A stretch of 54,425 bases of DNA from Geothrix sp. (lineage in GTDB: Bacteria; Acidobacteriota; Holophagae; Holophagales; Holophagaceae): NCBI GenBank assembly GCA_030824075.1, contig JAVBYJ010000035.1, positions 1-54,425 of the forward strand. The letters run 5' to 3'. Below the pieces are notes generated by a model. That model was not told the origin of the DNA and did no database searches. It saw only the letters and a program-made list of their open reading frames with translations. Below are positions 9,736 to 17,024 of this stretch, in pieces. Positions within the stretch are counted from its first letter, which is position 1, and each line of letters opens with the position of its first letter. The translations under genes were made by a program, and so were the position numbers.

Positions 9736-9936
9736 ATGAAGAAGATTCTCGTCGCCTTCGCCGTCGCGGCTTTTGCCGTTACTGCCTTCACCCAGGACAA
9801 GCCCAAGGACGCACCTGCCCAGAAACAGTGCAAGGACTGCCCCAAGGGCAAGCAGGCCGAGTGCAAGGGCGAGAAGAACTGCGAGAAGAAGGGCGAGTGC
9901 AAGCAGGTTGATTGCCCCAAGGCCAAGAAGGTGTGA
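9736..9936 (+). CDS. Small Cys/Lys-rich exported protein
   Basis: A 66-residue protein. A signal peptide covers residues 1-19 (MKKILVAFAVAAFAVTAFTQ), so the mature part is about 47 residues. That part is very rich in Lys and holds six cysteines at 32, 35, 43, 49, 55 and 60, including a CKDC pair. It could bind a metal or form disulfides in the periplasm; I recognise no family. It has a good ribosome-binding site (AGGAG), its own promoter with an operator-like palindrome, and its own terminator, so it is a regulated single-gene unit. This raises confidence that it is real despite its size. Confidence 0.75.
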   Translation: MKKILVAFAVAAFAVTAFTQDKPKDAPAQKQCKDCPKGKQAECKGEKNCEKKGECKQVDCPKAKKV

Positions 9937-9970
9937 CACCGATCACGGTCCATCCTGGACTTAAAATCGA

Positions 9971-9999
9971 AATGCCCCGTTAATGCGGGGCATTCCTTT
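9971..9999 (+). terminator. Rho-independent terminator after the Cys-rich protein gene
   Basis: AATGCCCCG (9971-9979), loop TTAATG, CGGGGCATT (9986-9994), followed by CCTTTT. Stem of 9 bp, GC-rich core with a T run. Confidence 0.85.
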
Positions 10000-10040
10000 T
10001 ATAGCGGACCTGCAGATCGTTTGTAATTAATACCTAGAGG

Positions 10041-10069
10041 TTGACTATGCTCCCCCGCGGGCGGATGCT
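10041..10069 (+). promoter_or_regulatory. Candidate promoter of the redox/two-component module
   Basis: TTGACT at 10041-10046, 17 bases, GATGCT at 10064-10069 (weak -10). The leader after it contains GC-rich palindromes (TCCCCGGGGA at 10080-10089), and the spacer holds CCCGCGGG at 10054-10061. These may be structure or regulator contacts. Confidence 0.35.
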
Positions 10070-10126
10070 TCCAGTCGACTCCCCGGGGAATCCCTCGCGG
10101 GGACGATTGAAAAGGCAGGGTAACCC

Positions 10127-10879
10127 ATGGGCATGGGACTCCTCTTCGACGCTACGCGGTGCATCGGTTGCGGTGCCTGCAGCTCCGCCTGCAAGGAGCA
10201 GAACAAGCTACCTGAAAAGGTAGAGGAGGTGCTAACGGCCTATACCTGGACGACGATCCAGGAGAAGGCGGGCCTCAACGTGCGTCGCCTGTGCATGCAT
10301 TGCGAGGTGCCCACCTGTGCCTCTGTGTGCCCCGTGGCCGCCCTGACGAAGACGCCGGAAGGCCCAGTCGTTTACGATGCTGAACGCTGCATGGGCTGCC
10401 GCTACTGCATGATGGCCTGCCCCTTCGAGATTCCAAAGTACCAGTGGGACCGCCCCGTGCCCATCATCGGCAAATGCATCCTGTGCGCAGGGCGTCTGAA
10501 GGAGGGCAAGGCCACGGCCTGCGCCGAAGCCTGCCCGGCGGAAGCCACCACCTTCGGAAAGAAGGAGGATTTGATCTGGGAGGCCCGGACGCGCATCCGG
10601 CAGAAGCCCGGTGCCTACGTGGATCACATCTACGGACTCACCGAAGCCGGTGGTACCTCCGTGCTGATGATCTCCAATGTGCCGTTCGAGAAGCTGGGAT
10701 TGAAGACCAACCTGCCGGCGGACCCGCCGGCCATGCGCACCTGGCAGGTGCTCTCGAACATTCCCGATTTTGTCGGCGTCTGGGGTGTCTTTCTCTACGG
10801 TATCCACTGGATCACGGCCCGACGTGAGGATGTGGCGAAAGCTGGAAATCATAACAACGGGCGGGGAGACCGGTCATGA
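10127..10879 (+). CDS. Four-cluster ferredoxin, HybA/NrfC-like electron-transfer subunit
   Basis: A 250-residue iron-sulfur protein with four cysteine groups: CIGCGACSSAC (residues 12-22), CMHCEVPTCASVC, CMGCRYCMMAC and CILCAGR...CAEAC. This is the HybA/NrfC/DmsB pattern for four [4Fe-4S] clusters. There is no Tat signal, so it is likely cytoplasmic-facing, or exported only with a partner. The C-terminus has a hydrophobic stretch (IPDFVGVWGVFLYGIHWI) that may be a membrane anchor, as in HybA. Start: ATG 10127; ATG 10133 is equally possible. It overlaps the NrfD-type gene by ATGA, so together they would pass electrons between a cytoplasmic or periplasmic partner and quinone. No catalytic subunit (hydrogenase or molybdoenzyme) is encoded nearby. 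Confidence 0.9.
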   Translation: MGMGLLFDATRCIGCGACSSACKEQNKLPEKVEEVLTAYTWTTIQEKAGLNVRRLCMHCEVPTCASVCPVAALTKTPEGPVVYDAERCMGCRYCMMACPFEIPKYQWDRPVPIIGKCILCAGRLKEGKATACAEACPAEATTFGKKEDLIWEARTRIRQKPGAYVDHIYGLTEAGGTSVLMISNVPFEKLGLKTNLPADPPAMRTWQVLSNIPDFVGVWGVFLYGIHWITARREDVAKAGNHNNGRGDRS

Positions 10880-12042
10880 ACACCACAGCCACCCTCGCGC
10901 CCCGAAGATTCCGTCCTGGGTTCTGGACAGCGGTTTTTGTGGTGCTCTTCCTCGCCTTCTGCACCGTCACCGTGATCCGCTTCACCAAGGGGCTGGGTGC
11001 CGTCACCAACCTGAGCGACCAGTTTCCATGGGGCCTGTGGATCGGATTCGACCTCCTGTGCGGTGTGGGTCTGGCGGCCGGGGCTTTCACGCTGACGGCG
11101 GTGGTCCACCTCTTCAACCTGAAGAAGTTCGAGCCCATCGTGCGCCCGACGATTCTCACCGGTTTCCTGGGCTACGCCTTCGTGATCGTGGCGCTGCTGC
11201 TGGACCTGGGCCAGCCCTGGCGCATCTGGCATGCCATCGTCTACTGGAACCCGCACTCCGTCATGTTTGAAGTGGCCTGGTGCGTGATGCTCTACACCAC
11301 CGTGCTGGCCGTGGAATTCTCGCCTGTGGTCTTCGAGCGGTTCGGCTTCCACGCGCCGGCGCGCCTCATCCACCGGATCATCACCCCGCTGGTCATTCTC
11401 GGTGTGCTTCTTTCAACCTTGCACCAGTCCTCCCTGGGCTCGCTCTATCTGATCGTGCCAAGCAAGCTCCACCCGCTCTGGTACTCCCCGATGATGCCGC
11501 TGCACTTCTACATTTCAGCCATCGGCGCGGGCATCGGCATGGTGATCCTGGAGTCCTATCTCAGCAAGCGGGCCTTCCGCCGCCACCTCGAAATGGATCT
11601 ACTGGAGCCCCTGGCCCGAGGCATGGTCGTCGCCCTGGGCATCTATGGCCTCATGCGCCTGCAGGGCATCCGCCGCAATCATGCCTTCGGCAGCATCCTG
11701 GAATTCGGCTATGAGGGCCGCATGTTCCTTCTTGAGTTCACCCTGGGCGTGATTCTGCCGGTGGCCCTGATGTCCTTCCGCCGCTTGCGCTCTCACCCCG
11801 ATTGGCTGGTGGGAGGTGCCTTCCTGGCCGTGCTGGGTTTTGTCATGAACCGCCTGAACATCAGCATCACGGGCATGGAAGCCGCATCCGGCGTACGGTA
11901 CCTGCCTTCGGGCATGGAGATCATCGTTTCGGTGGGTCTGGTGGCCACGGGCATGGCGGTGTTCGCCTTCGCCGTGCGGACCTTCCCCATCTTTCCCGAG
12001 GGCCCGGTGGCTCACCCCAAGGAGCCGGAAGCAGGAGCCTGA
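10876..12042 (+). CDS. NrfD/HybB-family membrane quinone-interacting subunit
   Basis: A 388-residue polytopic protein with about ten transmembrane helices. Family features include the early segment FPWGLWIGFDLLCGVGLAAG, LDLGQPWRIWH (the conserved D-x-G-x-P motif of NrfD/PsrC proteins), HQSSLGSLYL and a late NRLNISITGM. These proteins exchange electrons between quinones and an adjacent ferredoxin subunit in the membrane. The start overlaps the ferredoxin stop (ATGA), and the sensor kinase gene follows after three bases. HybB is the nearest well-known relative, with PsrC-type subunits as alternatives. Confidence 0.9.
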   Translation: MNTTATLAPRRFRPGFWTAVFVVLFLAFCTVTVIRFTKGLGAVTNLSDQFPWGLWIGFDLLCGVGLAAGAFTLTAVVHLFNLKKFEPIVRPTILTGFLGYAFVIVALLLDLGQPWRIWHAIVYWNPHSVMFEVAWCVMLYTTVLAVEFSPVVFERFGFHAPARLIHRIITPLVILGVLLSTLHQSSLGSLYLIVPSKLHPLWYSPMMPLHFYISAIGAGIGMVILESYLSKRAFRRHLEMDLLEPLARGMVVALGIYGLMRLQGIRRNHAFGSILEFGYEGRMFLLEFTLGVILPVALMSFRRLRSHPDWLVGGAFLAVLGFVMNRLNISITGMEAASGVRYLPSGMEIIVSVGLVATGMAVFAFAVRTFPIFPEGPVAHPKEPEAGA

Positions 12043-12045
12043 GCC

Positions 12046-13572
12046 ATGCGGACCCGCATTGGTACCCGTCTGATCCTCGGCGCCGGTTTGGCGACGGCGC
12101 TGGCGATCGGGGGTATGGCTGTGGTTGTTCTGAGGTCGCACACGGCCCAGCTCATGGCCGAGAGAACCCGCAGCGCGGATCAGCTGAGCGAAACGATCAA
12201 GAGCGCGACCCATTTCGACATGCTTGAGAACCGGCGAGAGTACCTTCACCGCCAGATCCGTGCCGTGGGTGGATTGCAGGAACAAGGCATCCGAAAGGTC
12301 CGTGTGTTCAACAAGGAGGGGCGGATCATGTTCTCCTCGACTGGCGAGGAGATCGGCACCAGCCTCGATCCCAAGGGCGAGGCCTGCTATGCCTGCCATG
12401 CGGAGGGACGCCCCCTCGAACGGCTGGGGATCCAGGCTCGCGCCCGCACCTTCCGCGCCCCTGATGGCACTCGGGTCCTGGGTGTCATCAACCCCATTCC
12501 GAATGAGCCATCCTGCTCCACGGCCGCTTGCCATGCCCACAGCGCCAAGCAGAGCCTGCTGGGCGTGCTGGATGTGAATGTTTCCTTGGCGGAGGTGGAC
12601 AAGGAGATCGCCCACAGCCGCGCGGTCATCACGGCTTCGGCCATCCTGGCCATCTTGGCCGGGAGCCTCATGCTGTGGTGGCTTAACCGGCGCCTGGTGG
12701 TGCGCCCTGTGGCGGCGCTTGTGGAGGGCACCCGCCGCGTCACCGCGGGCGATCTCGGCGCCACCATTCCCGTGAGCGGGCGGCATGAACTGGGAGAGCT
12801 GGCCAAGGCCTTCAACGACATGACCCGGAATCTTGCTGATACTCATCGCCAGCTGGCTCAGGCGGACAAGCTGGCCTCCGTGGGCCGGTTGGCCGCCGGG
12901 GTCGCCCACGAGATCAACAACCCGCTGACCGGCGTTCTGAGCTATGCCTCTCTCCTGCGCAAACGCATGGATCACGATGCTTCTGCCTGCGAGGACCTGG
13001 ATGTGATCGTTCGGGAGACCGTGCGTTGCCGCGGCATCATCCGGGGCCTCCTGGATTTCGCGCGACCCGCGACCCCAGCCCGCAAGCCCATGGACCTGAA
13101 CGAAGTGGTTCGCCGGGCCGTGTCCGTGGTGATGACCCAGCTGACGCTGAATCAGGTAGACCTGTCTCTCGCTCTTGCCGCAGATCTCCCCACCGTCCCC
13201 GCCGATGCCAACCAGATTCAGCAGGTGGTCGTGAACCTCCTGCTGAACGCTGCGGATGCCATCGGTGCCGAGGGCGGCAGCATTCGAGCCACGACGCGTC
13301 CAGGGCCTTCCTCCTCCATCGAGTTCTTGCTGGAGGACAGCGGGCGCGGCATTCCCACGGAGGATTTGCCACGGATCTTCGAACCCTTCTTCACCACCAA
13401 GGGCAACCAGGGTACGGGCTTGGGGCTAGCGGTCAGCTGGGGCATCGTCGAGGCCCACGGCGGATCGCTGGAGGTCCAGAGCGAACCCGGCCAGGGCACC
13501 CGTTTCACCCTTCGCCTGCCCACCGCCGCTGAACTTGAAGGCGGCGCGCCACCCATTTCCACCCTCACCTAG
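12046..13572 (+). CDS. Sensor histidine kinase with periplasmic c-heme motifs
   Basis: A 508-residue protein. Transmembrane helices lie at about residues 8-29 and 193-213 and enclose a periplasmic domain. That domain contains CYACH (C114, C117, H118; a classical CxxCH c-heme site) and CSTAACH (C157, C162, H163; a CX4CH site). A HAMP domain (about 214-266), dimerisation/phosphoacceptor domain with H288 in VAHEINNPLTG, and an HATPase domain with N-box VVNLLLNAADA and G-boxes (DSGRGIP, GTGLGLAV) follow. It should sense redox state, or a heme ligand, through attached heme and phosphorylate the next-door response regulator. The gene follows the NrfD-like gene by three bases. Heme attachment is inferred from motifs. 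Confidence 0.9.
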   Translation: MRTRIGTRLILGAGLATALAIGGMAVVVLRSHTAQLMAERTRSADQLSETIKSATHFDMLENRREYLHRQIRAVGGLQEQGIRKVRVFNKEGRIMFSSTGEEIGTSLDPKGEACYACHAEGRPLERLGIQARARTFRAPDGTRVLGVINPIPNEPSCSTAACHAHSAKQSLLGVLDVNVSLAEVDKEIAHSRAVITASAILAILAGSLMLWWLNRRLVVRPVAALVEGTRRVTAGDLGATIPVSGRHELGELAKAFNDMTRNLADTHRQLAQADKLASVGRLAAGVAHEINNPLTGVLSYASLLRKRMDHDASACEDLDVIVRETVRCRGIIRGLLDFARPATPARKPMDLNEVVRRAVSVVMTQLTLNQVDLSLALAADLPTVPADANQIQQVVVNLLLNAADAIGAEGGSIRATTRPGPSSSIEFLLEDSGRGIPTEDLPRIFEPFFTTKGNQGTGLGLAVSWGIVEAHGGSLEVQSEPGQGTRFTLRLPTAAELEGGAPPISTLT

Positions 13573-13581
13573 GAGGTTGTC

Positions 13582-14703
13582 ATGACCGCCGTTCTGATTC
13601 TTCTCATGTTCGTAGCCTTCGTGGGCATCGACTTTCTGGTGCGCACAACCATTCGCCGGGCCCGGGAGAGCCGGGAGCGCCTGGCCCGCGAAGCGGTGCT
13701 CAACACCGCCATTCGCCTGGATTTCACCCATGAGGCCAAGAGCCTGAAACGCGTCGAAGTTCCGAACCCGAAGGCCCGGATTCTCGCCGTGGATGACGAA
13801 GCCGTGGTGCTTGATTCCTTCCGCCGCATCCTGGTGCTGGAAGGTTTCAGCGTGGACACCGTGGAACATGGACCCGAGGCCTTGGGCCTGGTGCAGCGCC
13901 ATGACTACGACTTCGTCTTCACGGACCTCAAGATGCCCGACATGGATGGTGTGGAGGTGGTGAAGGCCGTGAAGCACCTGCGGCCGGACGTGGATGTGGT
14001 CGTCATCACCGGCTATGGCAGCATCGAGACGGCGGTCGAGACTCTGCAGCACGGTGCTTGCGAATACGTGCAGAAACCGTTTACCGCGGACGAGTTGGGT
14101 GAGTTCGCGAAGAAGCTGCTCATCAAGCGCCAGGCCAGGATCGAATCAGCCCGTCGCCCCAGCGTGCGTGTGGTATCTCCCGAGATGGCCGAGGTGGTAC
14201 CCGCCACCGAGTTCTGCGTGCCAGGTGGGGCCTTCCTCTCCACGGGCCATGCTTGGGTGCGGATTGAGCCCGAAGGCCAGGTCCGCATCGGCATCGACGA
14301 TTTCGTGCGAAAGGCCCTGGGGGTCGTGAAGGAAGTTGTGCTGCCGGAGCGGGGCAAGACTGTGAAACAAGGCGAGACCCTCTTCACCCTGAAGAGCGCC
14401 GCAGGCACCGTGCATGTGGCCTCTCCGCTTTCGGGCCGCATCGAACATGACAATGCGGGTCTCAAGACCGATCCGGGCGAACTCATCCACAGCCCCTATG
14501 ACCGTGGCTGGGTCTGCCTGATGACACCCAGCGACCTGGCCTCAGAGCTGTCCTCACTGAAGATCGGCAAGCCTGTCATCGACTGGTATCAGGATGAGAT
14601 CGTGCGGCTGCGGACCTCCGATGGCCCCCAGGCCACCGGTACCCTCGATTGGGCGGCCTTTGAGCGGCAGTTCCTCGGAGCCAACGATCACGTCCAGGCC
14701 TAG
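13582..14703 (+). CDS. Membrane-anchored response regulator fused to a GcvH-like domain lacking the lipoyl lysine
   Basis: A 373-residue protein. An N-terminal transmembrane helix (about residues 2-20, LILLMFVAFVGIDFLV) is followed by a receiver domain (about 64-183) with acidic DDE at 71-73, phosphoacceptor D115 (FVFTDLKMPDMDG) and K165. The C-terminal domain (about 218-320) aligns without gaps to glycine-cleavage H protein: GHAWVRI, GIDDFVRKALG, LPERGKTVKQGETL, ASPLSG, SPYDRGW. The residue at the lipoyl-lysine position is Ala274, so lipoylation at the usual site is not expected. No DNA-binding output domain is present, so it probably acts by protein contact. The gene is nine bases after the heme-sensor kinase. 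The AGGAGG site at 13571-13576 supports this ATG. Confidence 0.9.
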   Translation: MTAVLILLMFVAFVGIDFLVRTTIRRARESRERLAREAVLNTAIRLDFTHEAKSLKRVEVPNPKARILAVDDEAVVLDSFRRILVLEGFSVDTVEHGPEALGLVQRHDYDFVFTDLKMPDMDGVEVVKAVKHLRPDVDVVVITGYGSIETAVETLQHGACEYVQKPFTADELGEFAKKLLIKRQARIESARRPSVRVVSPEMAEVVPATEFCVPGGAFLSTGHAWVRIEPEGQVRIGIDDFVRKALGVVKEVVLPERGKTVKQGETLFTLKSAAGTVHVASPLSGRIEHDNAGLKTDPGELIHSPYDRGWVCLMTPSDLASELSSLKIGKPVIDWYQDEIVRLRTSDGPQATGTLDWAAFERQFLGANDHVQA

Positions 14704-14714
14704 TCGGAATCCAG

Positions 14715-14750
14715 AGACAGCTTCGGGGGCATCAGTCCCCGAAGCTGTCT
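14715..14750. terminator. Bidirectional hairpin between the response regulator gene and lipA
   Basis: Stem of 14 bp (14715-14728 with 14737-14750), loop of eight bases. The last codons and stop of lipA lie in the loop and right arm. There is no T tract on either strand, so termination efficiency is uncertain; as a shared convergent hairpin the placement fits. Confidence 0.6.
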
Positions 14751-15622
14751 CCTGCGTGATAGCTGGAACGCACCAGCGGTGCGGATTCCACCCGCTGGAA
14801 GCCCATCTCAAGGCCCCGTTGTTTATACATGTCGAATTCGGAAGGTTCCACGTAGCGGTGCAGAGGGAGGTGCCGCTCCGAGGGGGGAAGGTACTGGCCG
14901 ATGGTGGCGATGTCCACGTGGCTTCTCCGCCAATCGGCCATCAGTTCCAGGACCTGTTCTGGGGTTTCGCCCAATCCCACCATGATGCCGCTCTTGACCC
15001 GCAGGGAAGGGGCGTGGCGGTCACGCCACGCCGCGGTGCGGCTTAGGACTTCGAGGCTCTGGGCGTAGTCGGCGTCCGGCCGCACGCGCCGGTAGAGGTG
15101 GGGCACGGTTTCCACGTTGTGGTTCAGCACCTCGGGCCGGGCCTCAAGAACGGTCAGGAGGGCCTGCTCGCTGCCCCGGAAATCGGGGATGAGCACTTCG
15201 ACGCCACTGTGGGGCGACAGAGTGCGGATCCATTGGATGGTGCTCGCGAAATGGGCGGACCCTCCGTCCGACAGGTCGTCACGGTTCACGGAGGTGACCA
15301 CGGCGAACTTAAGCCCCAGGCGCGCCACGGCTTCAGCCACGCGCTGGGGTTCGCCTGGATCCAACGCTCCGGGACGGCCCTTGCCCACGTTGCAGAAGCC
15401 ACAGTGCCGGGTGCAGATGTCCCCCAGGAGCATGAAGGTGGCCGTACGGTGTACGCCCCAGCATTCATGCAGGTTCGGGCATCGAGCTTCCTCGCAGACC
15501 GTCACCAGTCGCTGTTCACGGATCAGGGACTCGACTTCGGCCATCACCTCCGGCGCGGGAACACGGATCTTTAGCCAGTCGGGACGGGGGCCGGGGAGGA
15601 CAGGAGGGCGGGCCATAGCCAT
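14732..15622 (-). CDS. lipA: Lipoyl synthase
   Basis: A 296-residue radical-SAM enzyme that inserts two sulfurs into octanoyl-lysine to make lipoyl cofactors on H protein and E2 subunits. Auxiliary cluster motif CEEARCPNLHEC (about residues 43-54), radical-SAM motif CTRHCGFC (about 70-77), and late NHNVETVPHLY and IMVGLGE are all present. The C-terminal serine that ligates the auxiliary cluster is in VRSSYHAGD. Start ATG 15622, or ATG 15616 two codons later; no clear ribosome-binding site. No lipB or lipoate ligase is adjacent. It ends against a response regulator that carries a GcvH-like domain. Confidence 0.95.
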   Translation of the reverse strand: MAMARPPVLPGPRPDWLKIRVPAPEVMAEVESLIREQRLVTVCEEARCPNLHECWGVHRTATFMLLGDICTRHCGFCNVGKGRPGALDPGEPQRVAEAVARLGLKFAVVTSVNRDDLSDGGSAHFASTIQWIRTLSPHSGVEVLIPDFRGSEQALLTVLEARPEVLNHNVETVPHLYRRVRPDADYAQSLEVLSRTAAWRDRHAPSLRVKSGIMVGLGETPEQVLELMADWRRSHVDIATIGQYLPPSERHLPLHRYVEPSEFDMYKQRGLEMGFQRVESAPLVRSSYHAGDSFGD

Positions 15623-15677
15623 CCATTGTGGCGTTCATCGAAGTTTATCGGTGATTTGAATTGCTTTTCTGGTGGCG

Positions 15678-15706
15678 GTGACCAGTCCCTTGGCCCCGGC
15701 TAGAAT
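15678..15706 (+). promoter_or_regulatory. Candidate promoter giving a leaderless scpA mRNA
   Basis: GTGACC at 15678-15683, 17 bases, TAGAAT at 15701-15706 (5/6). The scpA ATG begins at 15713, about where transcription should start, and there is no ribosome-binding site before it. Confidence 0.45.
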
Positions 15707-15712
15707 GGATTC

Positions 15713-16528
15713 ATGTCCGATGTCCCCCAGGCAGTTCCCGAAGCTGAGGCCGCAGCGGCGCCTGCGCCGGAGGTTCAGCGAACCTTCGAGTCTCCCAAGG
15801 GGTTTGAGACAAAGTTCCGGGGGCTGGCCCTGCACCTCTCGGCCTTCGAGGGGCCCCTTGACCTGTTGATGCACCTCATCCATGAGCAGAAGCTGGACAT
15901 CCTGAATCTGCCCATGGCGGAGGTTACGCGGCAGTACATGGACTACCTGCAGCTCATGGAGGAACTGAACCTCGAAATCGCGGCGGAGTTTGTGGCCATG
16001 GCCGCCCAGCTGCTTCAGATCAAGTCGCGGCTCATGCTGCCCCGCCCGCCCCAGGAGTGCGGCGAGGAGGATCCCCGTGAGGCCTTGGTGCAGCGATTGC
16101 TGGACTATCAGCAGGTAAAGGCCGCTGCACAGGTGCTGTCGGACCGTGAATCCGATTGGCAGAAGATCGCCTTTGCGCCCGGCCTCGATCTCGACGATCA
16201 CAAGCGTGTGGAGGAAGAGCCCATCCGCGCCACACTGTTTGATCTGCTGGGTGCCTACCGTGAGGCCTTGAGGCGCCTGATGCCGCCCCCGCCCGTGGAA
16301 GTGCGCACCCAGCCTAAAACACTGGAGCAGCGGGTGATGGAAGTGCTTGGAAGCCTTCAGGATGGCCTGTGGAAACCCTTCCAGGGGCTCCTGGGCCAGG
16401 CGCGCACACGCGAAGATCTGGTGCTCACCTTCCTCGCCCTGTTGGAACTGGTCCGCACGGGGCGCATCGCCCTGGTGCAGGGCGAGACCTTTGGCGAAAT
16501 TCGCGTCAAGACGGCCGAGGCCGCGTGA
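15713..16528 (+). CDS. scpA: Segregation and condensation protein A
   Basis: A 271-residue kleisin subunit of the bacterial SMC condensin. The N-terminal acidic/Ala tail (residues 1-35) is an extension. The family start LHLSAFEGPLDLLMHLIHEQ begins near residue 40, followed by KLDILNLPMAEVTRQYM and FVAMAAQLLQIKSRLMLPRP. The C-terminal winged-helix segment is REDLVLTFLALLELVRTGRI. ScpA bridges the SMC heads and works with ScpB; neither scpB nor smc is adjacent here, and a membrane protein gene overlaps the stop instead. The upstream promoter suggests a leaderless transcript. Confidence 0.93.
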   Translation: MSDVPQAVPEAEAAAAPAPEVQRTFESPKGFETKFRGLALHLSAFEGPLDLLMHLIHEQKLDILNLPMAEVTRQYMDYLQLMEELNLEIAAEFVAMAAQLLQIKSRLMLPRPPQECGEEDPREALVQRLLDYQQVKAAAQVLSDRESDWQKIAFAPGLDLDDHKRVEEEPIRATLFDLLGAYREALRRLMPPPPVEVRTQPKTLEQRVMEVLGSLQDGLWKPFQGLLGQARTREDLVLTFLALLELVRTGRIALVQGETFGEIRVKTAEAA

Positions 16529-16980
16529 ACGACGCGGCCGTCCCCATTCGAGCCGCCCATCGCATGGCCTACGGGCTGGGTTTGGCCCTTTGTGTCGGTA
16601 CGCCGGGCCTGATCGCCATGCTCATCTTGTCGGGCGTGGTTCCACCCGGAACGCAGACTCCTGATGGGGTCTACCAGCAACTGGGCTATCTTTTCACGGG
16701 CCTGGTTTTCCTGTCGGCGGCCTGGGTGTGGTGGCGGAGCGGGCACGTGCTGCGCGGCTTCAAGGACCTGCCCGGGGCCCAGCGCCCCTCCATCATCCTT
16801 AGAGAATGCCTGATCTACGCAGCGGCTTTCGAGACTAGCAGCCTCTTTGGCCTGGTCTACTGGAGCCTCGTCGGTGGCCACGCGGCCCGCCATGCCTGGG
16901 GGTTTATCCTGCTGACGCCGCTGCTCTTCGCGGCCCTGGTGCCCAGGTTCGAGCGATGGGCGAAGGCCTTGGAGAGCTGA
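16525..16980 (+). CDS. Small four-helix membrane protein of unknown function
   Basis: A 151-residue protein with hydrophobic segments at about residues 14-32 (GLGLALCVGTPGLIAMLIL), 51-68, 98-116 and 127-140. No family is recognised. The GTG start overlaps the scpA stop as GTGA, so it is translationally coupled to scpA. It ends shortly before a separate gene with its own ribosome-binding site. The length and position between scpA and a membrane-anchored Sel1-repeat protein give no clear functional clue. Confidence 0.7.
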   Translation: MNDAAVPIRAAHRMAYGLGLALCVGTPGLIAMLILSGVVPPGTQTPDGVYQQLGYLFTGLVFLSAAWVWWRSGHVLRGFKDLPGAQRPSIILRECLIYAAAFETSSLFGLVYWSLVGGHAARHAWGFILLTPLLFAALVPRFERWAKALES

Positions 16981-17024
16981 CGCATCCAGGTATGCTGGGG
17001 AACCCCATCCCCCAAGGAGGGTGC

